Below, piece by piece: positions 17,381-25,823 of a stretch of 43,529 bases of DNA (position 1 is the first letter of the stretch; each line of letters opens with the position of its first letter). Source of the stretch: an uncultured Candidatus Melainabacteria bacterium. Its GTDB lineage: Bacteria; Cyanobacteriota; Vampirovibrionia; Gastranaerophilales; Gastranaerophilaceae. The notes below the pieces were generated by a model. It made no database searches. It worked only from the letters and a program-made list of their open reading frames with translations, and had not been told where the DNA came from. Where the stretch lies: the NCBI GenBank assembly GCA_934754735.1, contig CAKVJE010000003.1, positions 1-43,529 on the forward strand, written 5' to 3'. The translations under genes and the position numbers were made by a program.

Positions 17381-17708
17381 ATTAAGAAGAATGATAATAA
17401 TACGTTTACTTGGTGCTTGCGATATTAAAAGAGCACTTGCCACACTCTCTCTTTGCGTCAATTGAAGAACGGAGATGGTGTGTGATATGCGCTAGATTGA
17501 GCGTCTCCAGCGCATCCCCTCCTTCGGTGAAGGGGCAGGGGAGAGGGTTTTATTTACTTTTTATTTTTTTCTATAATTTTTTGACTTTACAAAAATAATC
17601 ATTAAACTTATATTACTACATCAAACGGATGATTTTTTGAATATTAACTAAAGCAAATATTCTACTTATCCGATAAAACTATAGAGTACAGTAATGTGAG
17701 GTACGACT
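17381..17708. other. Intergenic region with a palindrome and the flagellar promoter
   Basis: It contains a small C/G-rich repeat at about 17515-17548 (CCCCTCCTTCGGTGAAGGGG followed by CAGGGGAGAGGG). A related C/T-rich stretch recurs at 25544-25565. The sigma-28-like promoter of the rod operon lies downstream. No gene is convincing here. Confidence 0.5.
17649..17676 (+). promoter_or_regulatory. Candidate sigma-28 (FliA/SigD-type) promoter
   Basis: TAAA (17649-17652) and TCCGATAA (17669-17676) are separated by 16 bp. The flagellar sigma consensus is TAAA-N14-16-GCCGATAA or GCCGATAT. The position, 33 bp before the first rod gene, fits. Confidence 0.6.
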
Positions 17709-18407
17709 ATGCAAATCAACGGTGGTGTAAGATTTTGCGAACAAGGCATGAAAGCTTCAATCAGAGCAATGCATGTTCAAAGCGAAATCTTAGGAATGAT
17801 AAATGAAAATGTTGCAGGCTTCGATAAAGTCGGTTATCAAAGACGAGAACCTGTTGTTTCATCATTTACGGAATATATTGGTGTACACGGATTGTCTAGT
17901 ACTGTTGATGACCAAGTTGGACGTATTATGGTTTCAAAAAATCCGCTTGATATTACAATGGCAAATAAAGGCTACTTTCAAGTTCAGACTCCTGAAGGTG
18001 TACAATTAACTCGTGATGGCAGATTTAAACTTGATAAATCAGGAAATCTGTTGAATCTTGAAGATAATCCTGTACTTTCAGATGCCGGCATGCCGATTAA
18101 ACTTCCTGTAGTTCCGGATAATGCAACACAAGTTGTCGTAAATACAAAAGGCAAAATAAGTGTTTATGATAAAAATTCAAATCAACTTGTTGAAGCAGGT
18201 CATTTAGGAATTGTTGATACAAATGGTATGGCAGTTCTTAATCCTGATGTTAAACAAGGTTATAATGAGTATTCAAACGTAACGATTCAAAATGAGTTTT
18301 TAGCAGTTAAACCTGTAGTAAGAAATTTTGAAGCAAATCGTCAGATTTTCTTATTGGAAAGCTCAAATTTACAAAAGGTTATAAGCCAATTAGGCTCTGT
18401 ATCATAG
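17709..18407 (+). CDS. Flagellar basal-body rod protein, FlgF/FlgG family (first copy)
   Basis: The 232-residue product has the N-terminal rod-protein helix (MHVQSEILGMINENVAGFDKVGYQRRE), the DITMANKGYFQVQTPEGVQLTRDGRFKLDKSGNLL core of FlgF/FlgG, and the C-terminal helix that pairs with it (FLAVKPVVRNFEANRQIFLLES). FlgF and FlgG form the proximal and distal rod of the flagellar basal body. The usual AN-N-x-N-T motif is altered to ENVAGFDKVGY. I cannot decide between FlgF and FlgG. It leads the operon behind a sigma-28-like promoter; GTGAGG lies before ATG. Confidence 0.85.
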   Translation: MQINGGVRFCEQGMKASIRAMHVQSEILGMINENVAGFDKVGYQRREPVVSSFTEYIGVHGLSSTVDDQVGRIMVSKNPLDITMANKGYFQVQTPEGVQLTRDGRFKLDKSGNLLNLEDNPVLSDAGMPIKLPVVPDNATQVVVNTKGKISVYDKNSNQLVEAGHLGIVDTNGMAVLNPDVKQGYNEYSNVTIQNEFLAVKPVVRNFEANRQIFLLESSNLQKVISQLGSVS

Positions 18408-18417
18408 GAGGTAAGCT

Positions 18418-19131
18418 ATGTATAATATGCAAGCAGTAGTTAGAAAAAGTATAAACAACGCAACAATGCAGTTTGAGAAATTGGGTTACTTAGCAAATAA
18501 CCTAGCAAACTACAATACTGCGGCTTATAAAACTTCAAGATTTGAACAAATTTTGAGAGAAGACGGATATGTTGATGGCGCAATCCGAACAAATGCGCTT
18601 CAAGGTTCAATCAGAATCAGCAAAAATCCTTATGATATAGCAATTGAAGGTGAAGGCTATATTCCGGTTGTATCTGCAGATGGCGAAATTCAGTATACAA
18701 GAGATGGCGCACTTAAGCGTGGAGAAAACGGATACTTAATGACTGTTGATGATTGGATGGTAGGCGACGGAATTAAAATCCCTGCCAATTCTTATAGATT
18801 TGAAGTTAAACCAAACGGTGATGTAATCAATTACGACAACGCAGGTTCTTTGCCGGAAAAAATAGGCACAATTCCAATTGTTCAGTTTGATTGCCCTGAA
18901 GCTTTAGAGCAAGGTCATAACAACAAAATGGTTTATAATGACGAATCCGGTGCACCTAAGATTATTAAAGGAACTGAAAATATCAGACAGTATGCTACAG
19001 AGGTTTCAAACACAAATATTTACGACGAAATCAACGATTTGATGAGATTGAACACATCAATGATTGCAAGTATGAATTTGATGAAAGTTGCTGACGATAT
19101 GTACAACAAGGCAATTAATATTAGAGAATAG
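18418..19131 (+). CDS. Flagellar basal-body rod protein, FlgF/FlgG family (second copy)
   Basis: The 237-residue product has the rod signature LGYLANNLANYNTAAYKTSRFEQ at its N terminus, DIAIEGEGYIPVVSADGEIQYTRDGALKRGENG in the centre, and a terminal helix with DLMRLNTSMIASMNLMKVADDMYNKAI. It is a paralogue of the preceding protein and the second distal/proximal rod component. AGGAGG lies 10 bp after the previous stop and directly before ATG, so the genes are co-transcribed. Confidence 0.85.
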   Translation: MYNMQAVVRKSINNATMQFEKLGYLANNLANYNTAAYKTSRFEQILREDGYVDGAIRTNALQGSIRISKNPYDIAIEGEGYIPVVSADGEIQYTRDGALKRGENGYLMTVDDWMVGDGIKIPANSYRFEVKPNGDVINYDNAGSLPEKIGTIPIVQFDCPEALEQGHNNKMVYNDESGAPKIIKGTENIRQYATEVSNTNIYDEINDLMRLNTSMIASMNLMKVADDMYNKAINIRE

Positions 19132-19140
19132 AGGTAAAAT

Positions 19141-19491
19141 ATGACATTTACAGCTTTAGATTCTATGGGTAAAACTGGGTTAATGCTTGATTTGATTTCT
19201 CAAAGACAGCGAGCATTAGGTTCAAATGTTGCCAACGTTGATACCCCAGGTTATGTAAGACGTGATATAGATTTCTCGCAATATTTAGGTTCTATGAACA
19301 GCCCGCTTGAAACAAAGTTATCATCAGAACTTGGCCCATCAGGCGTAATAGAAGACCGACGTAAAAGCGAAATTGATATTGCAGAAGAGTTGACAGAAAT
19401 GCAAAAGAATTCACTTTTGTACACAATGGCAACAAGAAGAATGTCCAATATTATTACTGAGATGAAGACGGTGATTAATGTGGGTAAGTAA
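19141..19491 (+). CDS. flgB: Flagellar basal-body rod protein FlgB
   Basis: FlgB is the proximal rod subunit next to the MS ring. The 116-residue product has the family signature LDLISQRQRALGSNVANVDTPGYVRRDIDF, a short variable centre, and a C-terminal helix (SLLYTMATRRMSNIITEMKTVINV). It starts 9 bp after the previous gene with GAGGT before ATG. It is separated from flgC by a large inverted repeat, which is unusual since flgB and flgC are normally adjacent. Confidence 0.9.
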   Translation: MTFTALDSMGKTGLMLDLISQRQRALGSNVANVDTPGYVRRDIDFSQYLGSMNSPLETKLSSELGPSGVIEDRRKSEIDIAEELTEMQKNSLLYTMATRRMSNIITEMKTVINVGK

Positions 19492-19619
19492 AGTGAATAA
19501 GTGAATAAGGCAATAAGTGAATAAGTTCGTTTTAATTATTGTCTATATTGAGCATTGTTTTACATTGAAAATATTTAATACGAACTTATTCACCTATTCA
19601 CCCATTCACTTATCGACTT
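19491..19619. repeat. Large inverted repeat with 39-bp arms between flgB and flgC
   Basis: The left arm (19491-19529) contains repeated AAGTGAAT units. The right arm (19581-19619) is its imperfect complement, also built of TATTCAC units. The central 51 bp is A/T rich. The transcript could fold into a long hairpin within the rod operon. It looks like a small palindromic insertion. Confidence 0.75.
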
Positions 19620-19643
19620 AAAAGAAGAAGAAAGAAGGCAAAT

Positions 19644-20087
19644 ATGAGCATAATGGAATCAATAAATATCGGTTCAAACGCACTAAAAGCACATGGTTTG
19701 AGACTAGATATACACGCAAAAAACATTGCAAACGTAGATACTCCAAACTACGTTAGACGTATTCCTGTATTAAATGCTTCTGAAGATATATCTTTTCATG
19801 GTTTGATGAACACAATGAAGGAAGATGTTTTTGGTTCAGGAACTTTGCCTTATTTGCAGGGCGGTGTTGTCTTTAACGGTTGTGTGGAAGATCCGACTGT
19901 CGGAGAAAGAATTTACTCCCCTGGGCATCCTGATGCGGATGCAAACGGTTATATTAGAGCTTCAAATGTAAATGCTATGGTTGATATGGCGGATGCAATT
20001 ATGGCTCAAAGAGCTTATGAAGCCAACTTAGCGTTAGTAAATATTTCAAAATCAATGGCTGCAAAAGCCGTTGAAATCGGTAGATAA
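19644..20087 (+). CDS. flgC: Flagellar basal-body rod protein FlgC
   Basis: FlgC is a proximal rod subunit. The 147-residue product opens SINIGSNALKAHGLRLDIHAKNIANVDTPNYVRR, has the conserved YSPGHPDADANGYIRASNVNAMVDMADAIMAQRAYEANLAL, and ends in a helix with the C terminus KAVEIGR. AGAAGGC precedes ATG. Downstream a minus-strand gene breaks the usual flgB-flgC-fliE order; fliE is not seen. A copy of the last 24 bp of this gene lies at 22401-22424. Confidence 0.93.
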   Translation: MSIMESINIGSNALKAHGLRLDIHAKNIANVDTPNYVRRIPVLNASEDISFHGLMNTMKEDVFGSGTLPYLQGGVVFNGCVEDPTVGERIYSPGHPDADANGYIRASNVNAMVDMADAIMAQRAYEANLALVNISKSMAAKAVEIGR

Positions 20088-20092
20088 TATAT

Positions 20093-22357
20093 TTATTTAA
20101 TTCTATATAAGTCGCCAATAAATTTTTCGTTGTTAGCTGAATCGTAACCTCTTGTTGCAAAGTCTATGTAGAATGGAATTCTATCATTAGCGCCGATTAA
20201 TTCATATGAGCTATTCTCTAAGATAAAATTCTCTAAATTAACTTTATGTCTGTTTGGACCTGCATAAATAGGCATATCAGGCTTTCCGATTTCAGCTGTA
20301 AGTTTTTCGGCGTATTCAAAAATCATATCTCTGATTTCATCATTGTATTGATATTTGTTTTGGAGTTCAATATTGTCTAATAATAGAGATGGTTTTCCGT
20401 TTATATCAGCAATATAGCACATAGTATTGCCAACAGGTTCTTTACCGTCCAAGATTTCAATTGCTGACACCATTTTACTAATAATGTAATTAGGCGCGCT
20501 CCATTGGTTGCATCCGGAACCGACGGCAGTACAGCAGGACGCATAATTACCTAAAAATAGCGAATACTCAATATTGTTCATATCAGCTTTTCTGACTGTA
20601 ATATCATTTAATTTATCATCAGATGTTTGACTTGCTAATTTTAGCTCTGCGCTACGCAAATCCATAAGGTGATTTATGATTTCTCTTTTTGATAGTTCTA
20701 CACTAAGATTTTTATTCAGAGTATTCCAAAAAGAATTTGTATTCATGTATTTATAAATAGTTTTAAATAATGAAGACAAGTCTCCAAAATTTACAGGTTT
20801 GTCGTTTTTATACAATTTTGTTGTAACAAGTTTTATTTCATCTGCATAGCCGTCAATATCATAATTTACGACTTGTACTTCTTTTAATGCATATCCATTT
20901 TTAGACAGTTCCGCAAAAAAATTGTCGTGTTCATCTTTTGGAATGTTATTCCAAAATTCACTTGTTAAATCTTCTTCTATGTTTTTGATTACAAATTGTT
21001 TTTTATCGTTAGCGCTTAGGTTGACACTTTTTTGTATTTTTGATTCAGGATTAAATTTTGTCCACTTATTATAATTAATACCCAAATCCTCAAATTGCTT
21101 TTTAGTAACAATATTTATCGGCATCTTATCAAATGCTTCTGCCGGCTTATCAGAAGTACGGTTTAATAGATATAAAATGCGTTCAAAATTTTCTTTAAAA
21201 TATTCATCTGCTTCCAACATCTTCCTCAAATATTTGCTATCAATAAAATTTATACTTTTACAAACATTTCCTTCCTTATCAGTTTTAACAATAGTATTTA
21301 TTGCTTTATCAAGTGTTTGTTTTTCGTTTGTGGGATTAGCTTGACAGTTTTTGAGTAATAAATTCAAGTGAACAATACTACTGTTTTGCAAGCTTAAATA
21401 TGTTTGGGCTAAATCAATTTTATCGTTGTAATCCTTAAACGAATTTGCTACTAAGTTTTTATTTGCATCTGTATATGCATTAATATCTTTTATAAGTTTT
21501 TCTTTATTTTGTGTTGTCTGGAATTGGCTTTTTAGTTTTTTTATTTTAGCTTCATTTTTTAAGTATTTTTTACTTTCTCTAGGATTAGTTAATTCTAATA
21601 AATCTTCAAATTGTGGTATATATGTATTTATTTTGCCAAGCTTTGCTACAAGATCATAAACATCGTCATACTTTCTTTCAAAAGAAGCAAACAAGCTCTT
21701 TTCTCCAAGAACTTTAGCAGTTGTTAGCATCTCATGAGATAAGTTAAAAAATAATTCATCCATACTACTCGAATCAACATAGTCATAAGAATCTACAGTA
21801 GCTCCCACAGGGGAAAGGATACTACGTCTTTTTTCACCTTTTTGCCTTAATTCTACAAGTTTTTGGATTTGTTTCTTATCTCCAATCTCATCCCATATAA
21901 TACCAGCCCAAGACTTTGGACAACCCATCTTATCCAATTCTTTTACTTTTCTGATGTAAGTATCAAACTCTTTTTGGGATTCAAAATGTTTATCATCTTT
22001 ATAGAAGATATCTTCAAGACAAAAGCCGTCTTTTGCCAGATTTATAAGCTTGTTTATCATACCTCTGTAATATTTATTTTGACCAACATTATTTTTTATT
22101 TGTTCAGTTGTGCGCAAAACTGTATCTACTACTTCATCAATATAATCGCTTTTCATGCTTTTCTTTACAAGTTCAGTTGCTTCTTCTTTCGAAAGTAGCG
22201 TTACGTCATTTTTTAAGCCTTTGTATAATCCGACCATTCCTCTAAAATCTATATTTGAAGTTGATAATGCCGATTGAGGTTGTGTTATATATATAGTTTT
22301 TTTCTTTTTATTATTTATATAATTTGTCGTTTGAAATTGAATTGGTAAAATGTTCAT
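20093..22357 (-). CDS. Large protein of unknown function with lineage-type N terminus
   Basis: The 754-residue product has an N terminus of MNILPIQFQTTNY...NIDFRG, shared in style with other proteins in this window. The middle (about 150-560) is charged and helical with coiled-coil segments. The C-terminal 170 residues hold a conserved-looking domain: FLGNYASCCTAVGSG, APNYIISKMVSAIEILDG, VGNTMCYIADINGKPSLLLDN and GPNRHKVNLENF. That region has a GNAT-like feel, but I cannot assign it. The paired cysteines may be functional. It lies opposite to the flagellar operon and seems inserted between flgC and the next flagellar-type gene. Confidence 0.75.
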   Translation of the reverse strand: MNILPIQFQTTNYINNKKKKTIYITQPQSALSTSNIDFRGMVGLYKGLKNDVTLLSKEEATELVKKSMKSDYIDEVVDTVLRTTEQIKNNVGQNKYYRGMINKLINLAKDGFCLEDIFYKDDKHFESQKEFDTYIRKVKELDKMGCPKSWAGIIWDEIGDKKQIQKLVELRQKGEKRRSILSPVGATVDSYDYVDSSSMDELFFNLSHEMLTTAKVLGEKSLFASFERKYDDVYDLVAKLGKINTYIPQFEDLLELTNPRESKKYLKNEAKIKKLKSQFQTTQNKEKLIKDINAYTDANKNLVANSFKDYNDKIDLAQTYLSLQNSSIVHLNLLLKNCQANPTNEKQTLDKAINTIVKTDKEGNVCKSINFIDSKYLRKMLEADEYFKENFERILYLLNRTSDKPAEAFDKMPINIVTKKQFEDLGINYNKWTKFNPESKIQKSVNLSANDKKQFVIKNIEEDLTSEFWNNIPKDEHDNFFAELSKNGYALKEVQVVNYDIDGYADEIKLVTTKLYKNDKPVNFGDLSSLFKTIYKYMNTNSFWNTLNKNLSVELSKREIINHLMDLRSAELKLASQTSDDKLNDITVRKADMNNIEYSLFLGNYASCCTAVGSGCNQWSAPNYIISKMVSAIEILDGKEPVGNTMCYIADINGKPSLLLDNIELQNKYQYNDEIRDMIFEYAEKLTAEIGKPDMPIYAGPNRHKVNLENFILENSSYELIGANDRIPFYIDFATRGYDSANNEKFIGDLYRIK

Positions 22358-22400
22358 ACTTATTTAAAATTTGTAAAAAAATTTTTTGCTATCAACATTC

Positions 22401-22424
22401 AAAGCAGTTGAAATCGGCAGATAA
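22401..22424 (+). repeat. Duplicated 3' end of flgC
   Basis: AAAGCAGTTGAAATCGGCAG and the following ATAA match the flgC tail at 20064-20087 with two differences, and translate to the same KAVEIGR and stop. Such a remnant suggests the 754-residue gene arrived by an event that duplicated the end of flgC. Confidence 0.75.
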
Positions 22425-22443
22425 TAATATATAATAAAGTTAT

Positions 22444-23550
22444 ATGGACGGATTCAGCGTTGGAAAAATTTTGGCAGGATTGAGAAACCCCGAAATATAT
22501 TTGAAGAAACTTAAGCAGCAAAATGAAATTGGTGCGAATACAGGCTTTAATGCTTCTCTTTCTCAACCAAAACCAAATATAACTCCGAATTTACAACCGA
22601 CGCTTGGGCTCATGCAGCAATTACAAATGAATCAAATTGCGAGTATGGATAGGTCTATTTATATAAAAAATTTACTTGGGCTTCCGCAAACATTAGGTGA
22701 AATTTTGCTTGCGGTACAAGATAAGAATCGCCCGATTAATACGATTAATACAAATACGCTTTTATTAAACGACTTAAATGAAGAGCTTTTAAAAAATCAA
22801 AAAATGATTTCTCAGCTTTTTGATGATACGTCTGAAATTACTCCAAATGCTAATTTGCAAAATATTCAAACGCAAATAGCTTCAACGCAAAAAGATGCTG
22901 TAATGTTGTTTTTTAGCGGAATGATACACATGCCGGCGATTTCGGAACTAATCCTAAAAAATAGTAAACAAGCTGTTGCAAGTCTTATTATAGCTATGGC
23001 ATCCGCTTCAAAAGGCGGAATGTCGAATGAACAAATTACAGAAACTTTGAGTATAATAAATTCTTGCGTTTCTATGGCAAGTTCTGATAACCCGACTCAA
23101 ACGCTTAAAAGTCTGATGTTGCTTTATCTGCCTTGGCTTCCGCTAAATGAAGGAGTTGGATTTGATTTAGAAGTTAATCCGCCGGACGGAGAAAACGATT
23201 CAAATGATTCCAAATTGACTGTTCTTATTCAGACAAAAAACTACGGCAACGTTAAAGGCGTGTTTACCTTGACAACTTCAAATTCGGTGGATATTTATAT
23301 TTTGTGTTCAGATGAATTTCCCAAAAAGACTTTGCAAAAAAGCCTCATGGAAGAAAGCTCTGCACATGCAATGAATACAACGATTGATATAGAAGCGGTC
23401 GAACCTAAGAAAAAAGAAGTTTTAGAAAATCAAGAAGCAAAAGTGAATTTGTCTGCAACAAATGAAATGAATCCGTACTTGCTTCTTATGGCGCACGCAT
23501 TTATCAGAAATACAATTTTTATTGACTCTAACGGGGTAAAAGAAGAATAA
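22444..23550 (+). CDS. Uncharacterised protein, possibly FliK-like
   Basis: The 368-residue product has an N-terminal region rich in Asn/Gln (about 20-60), a helical middle with ASASKGGMSNEQITETLSI, and a C-terminal domain (about 235-300) with LTVLIQTKNYGNVKGVFTLTTSNSVDIYI. The alternating hydrophobic pattern and the x-x-N-Y/F-G-x-V core recall the C-terminal domain of hook-length protein FliK. Gene order after flgC would fit a flagellar role. The assignment is tentative. The start has little ribosome-site support. Confidence 0.55.
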   Translation: MDGFSVGKILAGLRNPEIYLKKLKQQNEIGANTGFNASLSQPKPNITPNLQPTLGLMQQLQMNQIASMDRSIYIKNLLGLPQTLGEILLAVQDKNRPINTINTNTLLLNDLNEELLKNQKMISQLFDDTSEITPNANLQNIQTQIASTQKDAVMLFFSGMIHMPAISELILKNSKQAVASLIIAMASASKGGMSNEQITETLSIINSCVSMASSDNPTQTLKSLMLLYLPWLPLNEGVGFDLEVNPPDGENDSNDSKLTVLIQTKNYGNVKGVFTLTTSNSVDIYILCSDEFPKKTLQKSLMEESSAHAMNTTIDIEAVEPKKKEVLENQEAKVNLSATNEMNPYLLLMAHAFIRNTIFIDSNGVKEE

Positions 23551-23725
23551 CGCCCTAAAACGTAATGATTATAGCTCTTTGATGTTTTTGCATTAAAGGG
23601 TTGATAAACTGTGTTTTACGGGGATTTGTAAAGTTTTGTAAATTATTTGACTCCTGAGTAGCAAAATTTTTTCTTGACGTTTTTTATAAAGAACATAAAG
23701 CTCTCTCTTCTTATTTAAACGGACA

Positions 23726-23758
23726 GGCCTTGTTTCATATACACAAGGTCTTTTTTTT
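23726..23758 (+). terminator. Rho-independent terminator
   Basis: The stem CCTTGT/ACAAGG with extra pairs is followed by eight T residues. It lies 175 bp past the possible FliK-like gene, so it may end that transcript or a small RNA. Confidence 0.75.
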
Positions 23759-23783
23759 ATGATTAGTGCCTAGCCTCTCTTTT

Positions 23784-24041
23784 GGAGACACTACTGTCCA
23801 TGATAGATTTATCTACAATTTATAAAAAGTAGTCATTTCAAGGCTTTTTAGTAAAAAATGTATTGTCCAGACTAAAAATAATAGTTAATAAAAGGCTGGA
23901 TTCTTCGAAACATAGTTTCTCAGAATGACAGGGCGTGAAACTACCGGCTTGACGTCATTTTGAGGTGCGATTAGCACCGAGAAATCCAGCTTTTTAATAA
24001 CTATTTTTATTATATCAAATTTATCTCGGACAGTAGTGCCT
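23784..24041. mobile_element. MITE-like palindromic element, complete copy
   Basis: Outer inverted ends ACACTACTGTCC (left) and GGACAGTAGTGCC (right) enclose a nested palindrome. That inner palindrome spans 23874-23907 and 23978-24011 (AGTTAATAAAAGGCTGGATT / AATCCAGCTTTTTAATAACT). A small hairpin GGTGC/GCACC sits inside. There is no coding capacity. A partial copy lies at 25573-25685 in the same orientation. It may be moved in trans, for example by a transposase elsewhere in the genome. Confidence 0.65.
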
Positions 24042-24129
24042 TTGAATTAAGAAAATCAAAAGAGGGTATTATAAATAATTCTGAACAATTTTTCTTCATT
24101 TTCGTTATACTAGTATAAGAGGTAATCAA

Positions 24130-24477
24130 ATGGATAAGAAATGTACAAAATACGAAGGATTGTTTGTTTTTTCTGACGAAGAAACCTTGAAAAAGCACAT
24201 TGAAGAATGTGAGGACTGCAGGCTTGAAGCGGAAAAGATGGAAAAAGTCTCCGGATTAATTGATGAAGTAAAATTTTATTATCATGCAAAAAAGAAAAAG
24301 CGTCCAAAAATTAGAGTTGCTTGTGCAATGTTGCTTTTACTTTTTTCAACATTAACGTATGGATTTGTTGCCACGAATGATGATTTGATGGATTCTTTGA
24401 AGTATGGTGATAGTTTATCGGCAGAGGACTTAGGTTTTCCGGTTGATTCTTACGGACTGTTAATGGTGGATGAATGA
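24130..24477 (+). CDS. Zinc-binding anti-sigma factor with one membrane helix
   Basis: The 115-residue product carries a short zf-HC2-type motif HIEECEDC (H-x3-C-x2-C), a basic linker and a single membrane helix (about 58-78, VACAMLLLLFSTLTYGFVA), followed by a short outer segment. This is the layout of ZAS-type anti-sigma factors that hold an ECF sigma factor at the membrane. Its stop overlaps the start of the sigma gene (ATGA), so both are made together. Here the anti-sigma gene precedes the sigma gene, the reverse of the common order. Confidence 0.75.
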   Translation: MDKKCTKYEGLFVFSDEETLKKHIEECEDCRLEAEKMEKVSGLIDEVKFYYHAKKKKRPKIRVACAMLLLLFSTLTYGFVATNDDLMDSLKYGDSLSAEDLGFPVDSYGLLMVDE

Positions 24478-24971
24478 ACTTTAACGAAATAATAAACGCG
24501 AACAAACAAAATATTAAAAATATAATTAAACTTATAACTAAACAAGAAAACGAAGATATAGAGCAAGAAGTTTATATAAAACTCTGGAAGAATGCTGATA
24601 AATATGAAGAACGCGGTTCTTTTAAGAGTTGGATAAATACTATTGCCAAAAATACTTCAAAAGATTACCTAAAATCTGCGGTTGTAAAAAATGAACAAAA
24701 TTCAACATCAGATGAATTTGTTTTATGCTCTATTAAAGACAAAAAACGAACTCCTGAAGACTGTGTAATTACAAGTGAACGCCAAAAACGAATTATAAAA
24801 GCAATCGATGCTCTTAAACCAAAACTTAGAGAAGCGATTATGCTTTGTGAAATTTATGGCAATACTTATGAAGAAGCTGCGCAGAAACTGAATTGTCCGA
24901 TAGGAACAATAAAATCAAGAATTTACAATGCTAAGAGAGAATTAGCAGAAGTTTTAGAAGATTTATTATAA
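24474..24971 (+). CDS. ECF-type RNA polymerase sigma factor
   Basis: The 165-residue product has a sigma-2 region (IIKLITKQENEDIEQEVYIKLW ... GSFKSWINTIAKNTSKDYLKS) and a sigma-4 region (PKLREAIMLCEIYGNTYEEAAQKLNCPIGTIKSRIYNAKREL). It lacks sigma-3, as ECF factors do. It would redirect RNA polymerase in response to a cell-envelope signal passed by the upstream anti-sigma factor. The Spy-like periplasmic protein follows by 18 bp and is a likely target or sensor part. Confidence 0.9.
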   Translation: MNFNEIINANKQNIKNIIKLITKQENEDIEQEVYIKLWKNADKYEERGSFKSWINTIAKNTSKDYLKSAVVKNEQNSTSDEFVLCSIKDKKRTPEDCVITSERQKRIIKAIDALKPKLREAIMLCEIYGNTYEEAAQKLNCPIGTIKSRIYNAKRELAEVLEDLL

Positions 24972-24989
24972 ATAAGAGAGGTACTAAAA

Positions 24990-25514
24990 ATGAGAAAAAT
25001 AGCAATTATGGCTTGTGCTTTATGTTTAATTTCATCAGCAGCATTTGCTGCAGAAGGCAGCTTTAAAAAACCGGATTTTAAAAATCCACCTTCAAGGGAA
25101 GAAATGATAAAGATAAGAAAAGCTAGAGAAGCGGCTTTTGAACAAAAATTAGGCTTAACAGAAGAACAAAAAGTTAAGGCAAAAGAACTTCGTATAAAAG
25201 GACACAAAGAAATGAAACCAATTATGGACAAAATTCGTGACAAGAAAAAAGAAGCCGAAATGGTTAAGATGTCAAGAGTTGCAGGTTGGGTTCAGGAAGA
25301 AAGATTGAATGCGATTGATAAAGATATTAAAAATTTAGAAAAGAAAGCAAATACAATTCGTAAAAAGAATATGAAAGAATTTGAATCAATTTTGACAAAG
25401 GATCAAAAGAAAATTCTTGAAGAAATGAAAAAAGAAGGTCGACAAAGATTTGAACACGGTCAACGCCCACATCCTTGTCCGGAAGGAGTTGAACCGCCTG
25501 CAATTGTTAAGTAA
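24990..25514 (+). CDS. Spy/CpxP-like periplasmic protein (LTxxQ)
   Basis: The 174-residue product has a signal peptide (about 1-20, cleavage near AFA-AEG). The helical mature part contains the LTxxQ motif at LTEEQ (56-60) and a second LTKDQ near the C terminus, as in Spy, CpxP and ZraP proteins that bind unfolded protein or metal and report envelope stress. The mature protein is very basic and ends in a Pro/His-rich tail. GAGAGG lies before ATG. Together with the two genes before it, it forms an envelope-stress cassette like CnrYXH or ZraP-type systems. Confidence 0.75.
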   Translation: MRKIAIMACALCLISSAAFAAEGSFKKPDFKNPPSREEMIKIRKAREAAFEQKLGLTEEQKVKAKELRIKGHKEMKPIMDKIRDKKKEAEMVKMSRVAGWVQEERLNAIDKDIKNLEKKANTIRKKNMKEFESILTKDQKKILEEMKKEGRQRFEHGQRPHPCPEGVEPPAIVK

Positions 25515-25572
25515 TGCGTGTTTTAGTATGTAAATTACCTCCCCCTAGCCCTCTCCCGCCTTCGCAATGATA

Positions 25573-25685
25573 TGGCGTGAAACGACTTGTCGGGCCGTCA
25601 TTTTGAGGTGCGATTAGCACCGAGAAATCCAGCCTTTTAATAGCTTTTTTTATTGTATCAAAATTTTATTTGGACAGTAGTGCCT
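25573..25685. mobile_element. MITE-like palindromic element, partial copy
   Basis: It matches 23928-24041 along most of its length, including GGTGCGATTAGCACCGAGAA, the following TCCAGC and the end GGACAGTAGTGCCT. The left half of the palindrome is missing and replaced by the C/T-rich stretch. Both copies point the same way and flank the sigma cassette. Confidence 0.65.
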
Positions 25686-25792
25686 CACAGGAGATTTTTC
25701 TCTTTACTTTTAAGCTGGTAGTTATACTTACACATTGGGAAGTGTGGTATAAAGGATGAGGTGAATATGCTTAAAATTATAGTTCTTAATGA

Positions 25793-25821
25793 AATGGCGG
25801 AGCCAAAGGCTCCGCCATTTC
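25793..25821. terminator. Bidirectional terminator hairpin
   Basis: Perfect arms AATGGCGGAGCC / GGCTCCGCCATT surround AAA. It directly follows the stop of the 851-residue minus gene and most likely ends that transcript. The T tract is weak on both strands. Confidence 0.65.
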
Positions 25822-25823
25822 TA

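Larger units (their letters stand above)
23551..24129. other. Non-coding region holding a terminator and a palindromic element
   Basis: No credible gene lies here. It contains the terminator at 23726-23758, the inverted-repeat element 23784-24041, and the upstream region of the anti-sigma gene (TATACT/TATAAG near 24107-24119, GAGG before ATG). Confidence 0.6.
25515..25823. other. Non-coding region with repeat remnants and a terminator
   Basis: It holds a C/T-rich remnant (25544-25565), the partial palindromic element (25573-25685) and a terminator hairpin (25793-25821). A 22-codon open frame at 25767 runs through the hairpin and is probably not a gene. Confidence 0.5.
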
